64,000 bases of DNA, taken from the NCBI GenBank assembly GCA_963842955.1, contig CAWJIJ010000011.1, forward strand, positions 62,001 through 126,000, given 5' to 3'. A program made the position numbers and the translations under genes. Under the pieces are notes generated by a model. It did not search any database. It was not told the DNA's origin and worked only from the letters and a program-made list of their open reading frames with translations. Within the stretch, counting starts at the first letter, position 1. Every line of letters starts with the position of its first letter. This document shows, piece after piece, positions 25,570 to 33,693 of this stretch. This stretch comes from JARFQW01 sp963842955 (lineage in GTDB: Bacteria > Pseudomonadota > Gammaproteobacteria > Steroidobacterales > XN24).

Positions 25570-26970
25570 TCAGGCCTCGGCCCGGTCGTCACGGCCCAGG
25601 GCAAGTGGCAAACCGAGCACGGGTTCGCCCTGGGACGCGCTCTCGGGCTCGAGCCCGCGATCCGGACCCTTGCGCACGAGCTTGAGGATGTAATGCAGAC
25701 CGGCACCGAAAACGATGGAATACACGAAAACGAACACGATCAGCGACGTGCCGACGGCGGAAGCCGTAACCGGCGAGACCGATTCCGCCGTGGTCAGCAC
25801 GCCGTAAATGGTCCAGGGCTGGCGGCCAACCTCCGCAGTGATCCAGCCCGTCAGGATCGCAACAAACCCTGCCGGCGCGGAAAACATGCACAGGCGAAGG
25901 AACCAGCGCTGCCGTTCAAGGCTGCCCCGCCACATGGACCAGGCGCCGTAGAGGCCGATGAACAACATGATCATGCCCAGTCCCACCATGATCCGGAAGC
26001 TCCAGAACACGATCGCCACGGGCGGCCGCTCCTCCGCCGGCCATTCCTTCAGCCCGCGGATCTTGCCGTCGAAGGATCCGGTCACGATCAGGCTGCCGAC
26101 CTTCGGAATGCTCCACGCGTAGTCATTGGACTCGGTCTCTTCGTTCGGCAGGCCGACCAGCACGAGCGGTGCATTGTTCTCGTAGGTTTCCCAGTGCCCT
26201 TCCATGGCGGCGAGCTTCACCGGCTGATACTCGTAGACGTTGGCGCCGTGCTCATGGCCGGCAATGATCTGCAGCGGGACGACAATTGCCAGAAAGCCCA
26301 CCGCCATATGCATCATGACCCGCGCCGGCTCGACCCGTGTGCCCTTGAGCAGGTGATAGCCCGCTACCGCGGCCACGACCGTGCCGGTCGTCACGTAGGC
26401 CGCCAGTACCATATGAACGAAACGGTACGGAAACGAGGGATTGAAGATCGCCTCGATCCAGTCGGTCGCATAAATAATGCCGTCGCGGATTTCGTAGCCC
26501 GCCGGCGTCTGCATCCAGCTGTTGGCGGCCAGGATCCAGAATGCGGAGAACAGGGTACCGACCGCGACGATGCAGGTCGACGCAAAATGCAGTTTCGGCC
26601 CGACCTTCTTCCAGCCAAACAGCATGATCCCGAGGAACGACGCTTCCAGGAAGAACGCAGTGAGTACTTCGTAGCCCAGCAGCGGACCCAGAACATTGCC
26701 GGCCTTCTCGGAAAACACGCTCCAGTTGGTCCCGAACTGGTAGCTCATGACCAGGCCCGAGACTACGCCCATGCCGAAGGACACGGCAAAAATCTTCACC
26801 CAGTACCGGTACAGCCGCAGATAAACGTCACGGCCGGTCTTCAGCCAGAGACCTTCGAGCATTGCCAGGTAGCTGGCCAGCCCGATCGTGAAGGCAGGAA
26901 AAATGATGTGGAAGGAAACCGTGAACGCGAACTGGAGCCGCGCCAGGAGAACCATGTCCATGTCGGCCAC
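25570..26970 (-). CDS. cydA: Cytochrome bd-type (CioA-like) quinol oxidase subunit I
   Basis: Subunit I, 466 residues, carries the b and d hemes and the quinol site. Visible features are LARLQFAFTVSFHIIFP with the N-terminal heme ligand His, MSYQFGTNWSVFSEKAGNVLG, the Q-loop start GHEHGANVYEYQPVKLAAMEG, and GRQPWTIYGVLTT. The Q loop is short, and this with the GRQPW region and the DUF2474 partner points to the cyanide- and sulfide-tolerant CioA type. Its promoter at about 27068-27095 overlaps a palindrome like the one at the bigR locus. Confidence 0.94.
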   Translation of the reverse strand: MADMDMVLLARLQFAFTVSFHIIFPAFTIGLASYLAMLEGLWLKTGRDVYLRLYRYWVKIFAVSFGMGVVSGLVMSYQFGTNWSVFSEKAGNVLGPLLGYEVLTAFFLEASFLGIMLFGWKKVGPKLHFASTCIVAVGTLFSAFWILAANSWMQTPAGYEIRDGIIYATDWIEAIFNPSFPYRFVHMVLAAYVTTGTVVAAVAGYHLLKGTRVEPARVMMHMAVGFLAIVVPLQIIAGHEHGANVYEYQPVKLAAMEGHWETYENNAPLVLVGLPNEETESNDYAWSIPKVGSLIVTGSFDGKIRGLKEWPAEERPPVAIVFWSFRIMVGLGMIMLFIGLYGAWSMWRGSLERQRWFLRLCMFSAPAGFVAILTGWITAEVGRQPWTIYGVLTTAESVSPVTASAVGTSLIVFVFVYSIVFGAGLHYILKLVRKGPDRGLEPESASQGEPVLGLPLALGRDDRAEA

Positions 26971-27067
26971 GCGCAGACCCCCTTGTGACGTTCCGTGAAA
27001 TCGGTATCGCTAGCCCGGAAGTATTCGCCCCTTCGCGGTGGGCCGATTCCCGGGCTGCGGGCCCAAA

Positions 27068-27095
27068 ATATTAGCAATATCTAATTTTATCGCAA
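27068..27095 (-). promoter_or_regulatory. Candidate cioAB promoter
   Basis: On the minus strand TTGCGA (27095-27090), a 16-bp spacer and TAATAT (27073-27068) fit a modest sigma-70 promoter about 95 bp before the cydA start. The spacer and the first part of the -10 box are covered by the palindrome at 27071-27084. Confidence 0.5.
27071..27084. promoter_or_regulatory. BigR-like operator in the cioAB promoter
   Basis: The sequence TTAGCAATATCTAA matches the palindrome TTAGATATATCTAA at the bigR/persulfide dioxygenase locus in 12 of 14 bases, and the shared stretch extends to ATATCTAATTT. It lies inside the proposed promoter, where a repressor would block RNA polymerase. Assignment to BigR is inference from sequence likeness. 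Confidence 0.5.
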
Positions 27096-27134
27096 GCGCG
27101 ATGTGCCGGCGTCGGCGCTGTCCGCTTTGGTGGG

Positions 27135-27140
27135 TATACT
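27135..27140 (+). promoter_or_regulatory. Possible -10 box for the AbgT transporter gene
   Basis: TATACT, five of six to the -10 consensus, lies 28 bp before the ATG at 27168. The -35 region is GC-rich and unconvincing. Confidence 0.35.
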
Positions 27141-27167
27141 CCGCTAACACCGGGTGCGGGAGCAACC

Positions 27168-28733
27168 ATGACCAGCGCTGACGACAATCTCCCGGCCACC
27201 GGGACCTCCAATCGGCTCAACCGGGTTCTCGACTGGATCGAGCTCACCGGGAACCGGCTTCCGGATCCCGCGATCCTGTTTTTCATCTTCCTGCTGCTGA
27301 CCTGGGGACTCTCGGCGCTGCTGTCAGGCGTCGAGTTCTCCGCCATCGATCCGCGCACGGGTGAGGCCATCGTCGTGCGCAACCTGCTCGCTGGCCGGGA
27401 ACTGACCGGGTTCCTCTCCGAGATGGTCGAGACCTTTGTCCGCTTTCCGCCCCTGGGTGTCGTCCTCGTCGCCATGCTGGGCATCGGTGTTGCCGAGCAC
27501 ACCGGCTTTATCAACGCCGGCCTGCGTTCGCTGTTGTCCATGACCAGCCGGCACCTGATCACCCCCATGGTGATCCTGGTAGGCATCGTCAGCCACTCCG
27601 CCGTTGACGCCGGCTACGTGCTGGTGATTCCCATTGGCGGCGTGATTTTCTACGCGGCGGGCCGGCATCCCCTCGCCGGCATCGCCGCGGCGTTTGCCGG
27701 CGTTTCGGGCGGGTTTTCCGCCAACTTCGTGCCATCGGCCCTGGATCCCATGCTGTCCGGCCTCACCGCGGCCGGAGGCCAGGTGCTGGATCCGGAGCTC
27801 ATGGTCAATCCGCTGAACAACTACTTCTTCACAACGGCCTCGTCGGTGCTGATCGTGGCGATCGGCTGGTTTCTCACCGACCGAATCGTCGAACCGAGAC
27901 TGAAGCGTTCGGCGCCGATCGACGGCGATACCGACGATCTGCCGGCCCTGGACGAGCTCACCGACGTCGAGCGGCGCGCACTGCGCCTGGCGCTCGCGGC
28001 GATGCTGGCCGGCATGGTCCTCCTCGTCGTCACGGCTCTGCCGGGCAACTCACCCTGGCGCGACGACAACGGCGGGCTGGCGGGTCTCAGCTCACCGCTG
28101 ATGCGGTCCATCGTGCCGCTGATTTTCCTGCTGTTCCTCGTGCCCGGCACGGTCTACGGCTATGCGGCGGGAACGGTGAAGACACACCGTGACATTATCG
28201 CCGGCATGAGCAAGGCCATGAGCGGGATGGGCTACTACCTGGTCATGGCGTTTTTTGCCGCCCAGTTCATCCACGCCTTCGGCCAGTCGAATCTCGGCGC
28301 CCTGATCGCCATCGAGGGAGCGAACACGTTGAAGAGCATGGGGCTGTGGCCCAGCTTCACGCTGCTGGGAATCGTGATGGTCACGGCGGTCGTCAATCTG
28401 CTCGTGGGTTCGGCGTCGGCCAAGTGGGCCCTGCTGGCCCCGATCCTCGTGCCCATGCTCATGAGCCTCGGCATTTCTCCGGATCTGACCCAGGCGGCCT
28501 ACCGGGTGGGCGACTCCACGACCAACATCATCACGCCCCTGATGCCCTACTTCCCGCTGATCGTGGTGTTCTGTCAGCGCTACTTCAAGGCCGCGGGCAT
28601 CGGCACGCTGGTGGCGATGATGCTCCCCTATTCCCTGACGCTCCTCGTGGCCTGGTCGGCGTTTCTCCTCGGCTACTGGGCCCTGGGCCTGCCCCTGGGC
28701 ATACAGGCCAGCTACAGCTACCCGGCGGGCTGA
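27168..28733 (+). CDS. AbgT family transporter
   Basis: A 521-residue inner-membrane protein with about 11-13 helices, of the AbgT/MtrF family (ion-coupled p-aminobenzoyl-glutamate uptake or antimetabolite efflux). Family marks are LDWIELTGNRLPDP near the N-terminus, SHSAVDAGYVLVIPIGG, FSANFVPSALDPMLSGLT and, near the C-terminus, VGSASAKWALLAPILVPM with GDSTTNIITPLMPYFPLI. Whether it imports or exports cannot be decided. The amidohydrolase gene next door is convergent, so a shared pathway is not implied. Confidence 0.92.
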   Translation: MTSADDNLPATGTSNRLNRVLDWIELTGNRLPDPAILFFIFLLLTWGLSALLSGVEFSAIDPRTGEAIVVRNLLAGRELTGFLSEMVETFVRFPPLGVVLVAMLGIGVAEHTGFINAGLRSLLSMTSRHLITPMVILVGIVSHSAVDAGYVLVIPIGGVIFYAAGRHPLAGIAAAFAGVSGGFSANFVPSALDPMLSGLTAAGGQVLDPELMVNPLNNYFFTTASSVLIVAIGWFLTDRIVEPRLKRSAPIDGDTDDLPALDELTDVERRALRLALAAMLAGMVLLVVTALPGNSPWRDDNGGLAGLSSPLMRSIVPLIFLLFLVPGTVYGYAAGTVKTHRDIIAGMSKAMSGMGYYLVMAFFAAQFIHAFGQSNLGALIAIEGANTLKSMGLWPSFTLLGIVMVTAVVNLLVGSASAKWALLAPILVPMLMSLGISPDLTQAAYRVGDSTTNIITPLMPYFPLIVVFCQRYFKAAGIGTLVAMMLPYSLTLLVAWSAFLLGYWALGLPLGIQASYSYPAG

Positions 28734-28748
28734 CCGGAGGTCACCCGC

Positions 28749-30230
28749 TCAGGTCCGCCGGCCGCCGTTCCAGCCCAGGAGGTTGAGAAATTCCCGACGA
28801 TTCTTCGGACCGTGGGTCATGAAATGCGGTTCGGGACGGTTCGCATACTCCACGCGGCGGCGGGCAATGCCGTCGACCGCCGCGCGCTGCTGAACTTCCG
28901 CGAGATGGATGTTGTAGGGCTTGGTGGCATTGAGCCCGAACACCTTGGCGCGCAGCGCCGGGGTGATTTCCGGGTAACCGTGTTTCTCCCGCAGCTCACT
29001 GGCGATCTGGAAGGTGCGAAACGCCTGGATCTGGTCCTGGGGTGAGCCGTACCAGATGGAGTCCGTACCCCACACCACATTGTCCTCGCCGCAGTACTTC
29101 AGCAGCTTGCCCAGACCATGCGCCGCACTGTCCGGATCGCGCATGAGAAAGCGCCAGGTGCTGCCCAGCTCGGCATAGACATTGCTGTTGGGCGCTATGC
29201 CATTGTCGATCAGCGACCGGACCAGCGTGTCGATGCCATCGCGTTTGGCTTCATGGTCGTAGGGCAGCTCGGGGATTCCCGGCACAAAACCCGAGTGATA
29301 GATCAGGAACGAAACGTCGGGATAGCGTTTCGCCACGACACCGATATCGCTGCACTGGCTGTGCTCATAGGACTCTTTCCCGAACGGGATGCCCTTGTGG
29401 ATCGCGATCACTTTCACGTCCAGGTCCCGGGCCTTTTCGATGAAAGGAAGACCGGTATCCTCGTCAGACAGGAAGAACCCCTTGCCGTCCGGGCCCCACT
29501 GCGTATACGTCTTCCAGGCAGCCACGCCCCACAGGCCGGCCAGCTCGTCCATGAGCTCGATATCGCCAGGCTGATTGGGATTGACCCGACCGTGCAGCAT
29601 CAGGCGGTAGTCCCCCTCCATCCGGTTGACGATGGTCCGGACCGCATCGGCCTCCTCGATGGTCAGCGGTTCGGCATCGGCCCGCGACGGAACAAACGAC
29701 AGCACCATCATGTCCGTGTCGCTGTCCAGGAAGACGTCCTTGACGAACTCGTCGGGTCCCAGGCATTGCAGGTAATCCCGGTCGCCCCCACCCTCGGCGA
29801 GACCACAGGCGGCCTTCGGCATGCCCGACAGCGGCCGGCCGTCCGCCGGGACCTCCTTCAGCCACGCACCCGACGGGTTCACGAAGTGCCCCTGGACGTC
29901 GAATATGAATTCGCGGCCTTCCAGCGCTGCCGCGGCCGCATCCGGATCGAGCCCCGCTTCAGGGATAATGTCGTAACGCCCGCCGGTTTTGCCTGCCGCC
30001 GCGAAGGCCTCGTTGAACGCCAGCAGGGTCGTCGCAGCGCCGCAGGCCGACACCATGAAGGATCTCCGGCTCATGCCGGTGCGGCGCGCGTTGCGGGTCG
30101 CGGTTTCCAGCGCAAGCCGATTGGCGAGCTGGTGCTCCCTGGCCAGCGGGATCGGCTCGAACTCGCCGTTGGAGGTGCTGTCCAGCTTGACGGGCAGGCG
30201 TAGGCCCTCAGGGTCAATGCGATCGGTCAT
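28749..30230 (-). CDS. Tat-exported amidohydrolase (ACMSD-like)
   Basis: A 493-residue metal-dependent hydrolase of the amidohydrolase-2 family. The Tat motif SRRSFM followed by the hydrophobic VSACGAATTLLAFNEAFAAA appears only at residues 54-80, so a hydrophilic N-terminal tail of about 50 residues precedes it. Metal-site candidates are FDVQGHF (strand 1), AIHKGIP, IYHSGF and WGTDSIWYG (terminal Asp). The C-terminus (HFMTHGPKNRREFLNLLGWN) looks like a conserved tail. The substrate is unknown. An ATG at residue 53 would remove the tail and give a conventional Tat signal; both starts are possible. Confidence 0.82.
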   Translation of the reverse strand: MTDRIDPEGLRLPVKLDSTSNGEFEPIPLAREHQLANRLALETATRNARRTGMSRRSFMVSACGAATTLLAFNEAFAAAGKTGGRYDIIPEAGLDPDAAAAALEGREFIFDVQGHFVNPSGAWLKEVPADGRPLSGMPKAACGLAEGGGDRDYLQCLGPDEFVKDVFLDSDTDMMVLSFVPSRADAEPLTIEEADAVRTIVNRMEGDYRLMLHGRVNPNQPGDIELMDELAGLWGVAAWKTYTQWGPDGKGFFLSDEDTGLPFIEKARDLDVKVIAIHKGIPFGKESYEHSQCSDIGVVAKRYPDVSFLIYHSGFVPGIPELPYDHEAKRDGIDTLVRSLIDNGIAPNSNVYAELGSTWRFLMRDPDSAAHGLGKLLKYCGEDNVVWGTDSIWYGSPQDQIQAFRTFQIASELREKHGYPEITPALRAKVFGLNATKPYNIHLAEVQQRAAVDGIARRRVEYANRPEPHFMTHGPKNRREFLNLLGWNGGRRT

Positions 30231-30345
30231 GGCAGGCTCCCGTTGCAGGCGCGAAGGTTACGTTCGGTGAGTGTAGACCGCAGGCACCCGGACAGCGGTC
30301 CGGCCCGTGGCGACACGGCCTCGCCTGGCAGGGCCCGGCAGCCGC

Positions 30346-32127
30346 CTAGAGTCCGCCGTGTTCCAGCGGCCGCTCCCGGTGCACCATGATCCACTCCGCG
30401 TGCTCGTCCAGGGCGGCCTCGCCCAGGGCCTTCAGTACCGCTCGGCGCTCCTCATCGTCAGCGGCGGCGTCCAGCTTTCGCTTTGCGTTGGCAAAGATCC
30501 GGCCCATGAACTGGTACTGCTTGATCAGTTCGCGTTCCGCCTTCTTGTGGGCATAGGCCTCGCGCACCGCCGCAATCAGCGGCAGGATGCCCATGAGGAC
30601 CAGCAGCCAGTCACCCAGAGCGCCCGGCATTCGGCCGGCGCTGAAAGCGAGAAGCAGCGTCACCCCGATCCCGCCCCACAGGCACACCGCGCCGATGCGT
30701 TCCGTCAGGCGCGTGTGCCGCGTACGCTCTTCGGTCTTGCGCTCGTAGTAGGCCAGCTGGCCGTCCACCCATTCGCGGATGACGCAGGCCAGCCCTTCCG
30801 ATCGCTGAGCCGGACCCAGCAGCTCCCCGCGGCGGCCGGTCACCCGCATCACGTTGCGAATCCAGCCCAGCTCCACGTCCTGCTTCTGCAGGAAATTGTC
30901 GTGGGCGAACTTGGTCTGGCGAGTATCCCGTGCGCCCGCCATGGCCCAGTAAAACTGGACACGCAGACCTTCGGCCAGGGCTCGGTAGTCCAGGTATTTT
31001 CGATGCCACGAACGGCGGTTTGCCACGGACGACAAGACCACACCTGCTCCGAAGAGGCCGAGAAACGCCCAGATCGCGGCACTGGCGCCTTCCACTCCGG
31101 GAAGATCCGCATAGGCAATAAACGCCAGGCCCATGAGTACGACCAGCGTGTAGGTCGCCCGCAAACCGAAGGTCACCTGTTTCTGGAAGTGGATCGCCAG
31201 CCAGTCGGCCCGGCGGAAAACCGCATCGATACGATCGACCGCGGGAACGATCTCCGGCGGCGTGTCCTCGGTAACCAGGGGCCAGGACTCGCGGCGAATT
31301 CGATGCGCGTAGCGGCCGGCGTCGCTGTTGAACTCCGCCGAGCGGCTGAAGATTTTCTCGTAGCGCGGCGGCAGCTCCCGGGTGCGCGGCTTTTCGGCAT
31401 CGGTCGTGAACCACGAGGATTCGAAGACGGCCGTGCCGGCTGCCGGCTCGCCGCCATCACGGTCGCGGGAACAGACGATGTGGTACACGAGATCGCTCTC
31501 GTCGTCGGCCAGCAGCTGGCGCATGCGCGCAGCCTTGTCCGTAAACCCGGGCATGATGTCCCAGTGATGAAACGTCACGACGCTCGCCGTGCCGCCCAAC
31601 TGGTCCGAGGGCTTGCCATCCCACAGTGCCAACAGAATATGGCAGTGGGCGCACAGGAACACCCCGAGCTGCGCGTACTGGTGATCGCGTGCGGTCCCGC
31701 CCGCACCCACCGCCTCGGGCATCGATCCGTCGAGAATCGGTAGTTCGAGGACCTCGGCGCCCCGCAAGAGATCCTCGAACTCCTCGCGCGATTCACGGGT
31801 CTCGAAATCCGTTACGTACAGTTCCCGGGGCATGGGCAGTGGAACGATCAGAGGGAGGCCCATGGCCCGCGCCTCGGCAGCAACCAGCCGGTCGGCACCT
31901 TCCGCCAGTGCCGACATGACGACCAGCGGCAGATCCGGGAAACTCGCCTGCATGGTGCGCAGGAATCCGCGGACCATGTCCCGGATACGGGGGACCTCTT
32001 CAGGTACCAGGTCCCTGTGACCGGTCACGCCAATGACCAGCGGGACAGGCGACGCTGCGCTGATCGCCCGCACGGCCTCCGTCGAAGAGGGTTCGCCTGC
32101 CTTAAGGGATTCCACGGATACCGCCAT
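30346..32127 (-). CDS. SLOG-like nucleotide-sensor domain fused to SLATT-like membrane segments
   Basis: A 593-residue protein. The N-terminal part (about 25-260) has the Rossmann-like motif IGVTGHRDL, then VVMSALAEGADRLVAAEA, a pattern of SLOG-type nucleotide-binding domains. Two hydrophobic helix pairs follow, near residues 322-375 and 480-535. Between them is the stretch YRALAEGLRVQFYW...AHDNFLQKQDVELGWIRNVMR, reminiscent of SLATT-type two-helix effector modules. In known conflict systems such proteins are thought to sense a nucleotide and perforate the membrane; that role here is inference. It stands alone between the amidohydrolase gene and a gene-poor stretch, with no CD-NTase partner nearby. 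Confidence 0.65.
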   Translation of the reverse strand: MAVSVESLKAGEPSSTEAVRAISAASPVPLVIGVTGHRDLVPEEVPRIRDMVRGFLRTMQASFPDLPLVVMSALAEGADRLVAAEARAMGLPLIVPLPMPRELYVTDFETRESREEFEDLLRGAEVLELPILDGSMPEAVGAGGTARDHQYAQLGVFLCAHCHILLALWDGKPSDQLGGTASVVTFHHWDIMPGFTDKAARMRQLLADDESDLVYHIVCSRDRDGGEPAAGTAVFESSWFTTDAEKPRTRELPPRYEKIFSRSAEFNSDAGRYAHRIRRESWPLVTEDTPPEIVPAVDRIDAVFRRADWLAIHFQKQVTFGLRATYTLVVLMGLAFIAYADLPGVEGASAAIWAFLGLFGAGVVLSSVANRRSWHRKYLDYRALAEGLRVQFYWAMAGARDTRQTKFAHDNFLQKQDVELGWIRNVMRVTGRRGELLGPAQRSEGLACVIREWVDGQLAYYERKTEERTRHTRLTERIGAVCLWGGIGVTLLLAFSAGRMPGALGDWLLVLMGILPLIAAVREAYAHKKAERELIKQYQFMGRIFANAKRKLDAAADDEERRAVLKALGEAALDEHAEWIMVHRERPLEHGGL

Positions 32128-32512
32128 CCTTCCATTCTAGACGGAGCCGTACCGGACCGGGATCAGCCTCCATCGGCGGCAAACAGGCCAACTCTGGACC
32201 AGAAAATGGAGCAACAGGAAGCCATCGGCGGATGCGGATTCTGAAGGCCTGAGGCGTGGAGAGGGACCCAAAATTCCCCCAGGCACGCAACCTGCGCCCG
32301 CCGGCTGTCGAGCGCATCGGCAGAGCGCCTCGGCTCAGGAACGGCCGTTTTGCAGCACGCGAGCACCCGGGAAACGGTGGCGGGCCAGGCCCGTGCAGGG
32401 ATTCGGGCAGATCTGTTACCCGGCTTCGCCCTTCTGGCATCGGGCCGACCGGGCCGGATCCGCGCCACCGGGCCCGTGGCAGGCCGTCAGATGGGTCAGG
32501 GTCAGGCCGCGA
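32128..32512. other. Gene-poor intergenic stretch
   Basis: About 385 bp between the SLOG-type gene and a small basic ORF. Open frames here lack ribosome-binding sites and look like chance GC-rich readings. No terminator with a T tract or recognisable RNA was seen. Confidence 0.5.
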
Positions 32513-32671
32513 TCAGGCGCGGGGCGTCGGTGCCGGGCTGGCAGCCTCGATGACACGGGATACGGCGCCGCGGAAACGCGCCCTCACCGAGCGGCGGCGG
32601 CTACGCACCTCGGGTAAATCGGGATCGACGCGGCGGACGATGTGGCGGCTGAGGCGCTGGATGCGGTTCAT
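32513..32671 (-). CDS. Small basic protein, 52 residues
   Basis: A short reading frame starting MNRIQRLSRHIVRRVDPD, with 13 arginines in 52 residues and a Pro/Ala-rich end. The strongest evidence is the ribosome-binding site, CAAGGAG seven bases before the ATG, one of the best in this stretch. It has no transmembrane helix and no family I recognise. Chance coding is possible because it sits in an otherwise empty region. Confidence 0.45.
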   Translation of the reverse strand: MNRIQRLSRHIVRRVDPDLPEVRSRRRSVRARFRGAVSRVIEAASPAPTPRA

Positions 32672-32860
32672 GACAATCACTCCTTGGGGATTCGGTGGCG
32701 GGTTTTCGGCTTTCACCCTTTGCTCGAGAACTCAGCCTACGCCTTTTATCCCGCGCTGGGGCTCGCCTCGGCGGCTCCTGTCGTCACCTCATCGCAAGAC
32801 ACCGCCCTGGGGTAATCGACGCCCCCCCGGTTGCCCCCCGGAAGGCGTGCCCGAGGGTGG

Positions 32861-33037
32861 TCAACCGGATCCCGGGCTTCCCTGGACGGATTCGTCCGTC
32901 GGCTCCGCATGGCCGGCTTCGGAACCGGTCTGAGCCGCCCCGTCGACAGCCCGCTGCCCAAACCACCAACCCAGAAAGAACCCCAGCGCGGCGGCGGCGA
33001 GCAAGGCGATCACGATCTGGGTCAAGAGATAGGTCAT
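32861..33037 (-). CDS. Small membrane protein next to the OmpA-domain gene
   Basis: A 58-residue protein: a single N-terminal helix (YLLTQIVIALLAAAALGFFLGWWFG) followed by an acidic, Gly/Ser-rich tail. The ATG overlaps the stop of the OmpA-domain frame in an ATGA arrangement, so the two are translationally coupled. A helix ending in GWW plus a polar tail is a recurring companion of BON/OmpA proteins in this kind of locus. Function unknown. It is below the usual length cut-off for gene finding. Confidence 0.65.
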   Translation of the reverse strand: MTYLLTQIVIALLAAAALGFFLGWWFGQRAVDGAAQTGSEAGHAEPTDESVQGSPGSG

Positions 33038-33693
33038 GGCGTCTGCTCCTGGACAAGAAACTCGATTCGCCGGTTGCTGCGGCGTCCTTCGGCCGTCCCG
33101 TTATCGGCTCGCGGCCGGGACTCCCCGTATCCGGCGGCCGTCAGCCGGGACGCCGTCACGCCCCGTCCGATCAGATAGGCCACCACCGAGCGGGCGCGCT
33201 CGAGGCTCAGTTGCTGATTGAAATCGGCGTCTCCCGCACTGTCGGTGTGGCCGGCGACCTCGAGGGCCGCGTCCGGGCAGCGGCCGGCCGCCTCGGCGAC
33301 GTCATCGAGCAGCTCGTGACTTCCCGGGTCCAGGTCAGCGCTGCCGAACGCGAACTGCACGCTGCGCCCGGCCAGGAGAGCGGCGAGCGCCGCCTGGCAG
33401 GCATTGGCGGCTTCCGCCGGCGGAGCCGCCCGGGCACGAAAATCCAGCACAAAGCCTTCGGGACGAGCCGCCTCCACGCGTTGTTTCACGACCGCCGGGT
33501 CAGTGCCCGAGCGCAGCGTGCCCGTAACTTCGAGGCTTGTATCCTTCAGCAATATTTCGCCTTCTTCAAAATCGGCGAGTGCTTCGAGGGCGGCCCGCAG
33601 AAACTCGCCGGTCCCGGAGGCGGCGCCGTTGCGAACCACGAGGCCATCGCGCACCGGGACATCGCCGAAGAGCTCCGGCACCGTCTCCGCCAC
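33034..33693 (-). CDS. OmpA-domain protein, 3' part of a frameshifted BON-OmpA gene
   Basis: This frame carries the peptidoglycan-binding OmpA-like domain: VQFAFGSADLDPGSHELLDDVA, then VAGHTDSAGDADFNQQLSLERARSV and GYGESRPRADNGTAEGRRSNRRIE with the Asp and Arg that bind diaminopimelate. The only start inside the frame is a GTG at 33693 with no good ribosome-binding site. The residues just upstream in this frame, AFRER after a TGA at 33711-33709, fit as the direct continuation of the upstream BON frame, which overlaps it in another phase. I read the two as one gene broken by a one-base insertion. The intact protein would be an inner-membrane-anchored BON-OmpA protein. Confidence 0.7.
   Translation of the reverse strand: MAETVPELFGDVPVRDGLVVRNGAASGTGEFLRAALEALADFEEGEILLKDTSLEVTGTLRSGTDPAVVKQRVEAARPEGFVLDFRARAAPPAEAANACQAALAALLAGRSVQFAFGSADLDPGSHELLDDVAEAAGRCPDAALEVAGHTDSAGDADFNQQLSLERARSVVAYLIGRGVTASRLTAAGYGESRPRADNGTAEGRRSNRRIEFLVQEQTP

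Noticed and set aside
24466..26988. An 840-codon plus-strand frame antisense to cydAB
   Set aside because: His/Gln/Asp-rich shadow of membrane-protein codons; the sense strand encodes clear oxidase subunits.
32256..32933. Open plus-strand frame of 225 codons
   Set aside because: Composition is Arg/Pro/Ser-rich with no ribosome-binding site or domain, and it is antisense to two better-supported small genes.
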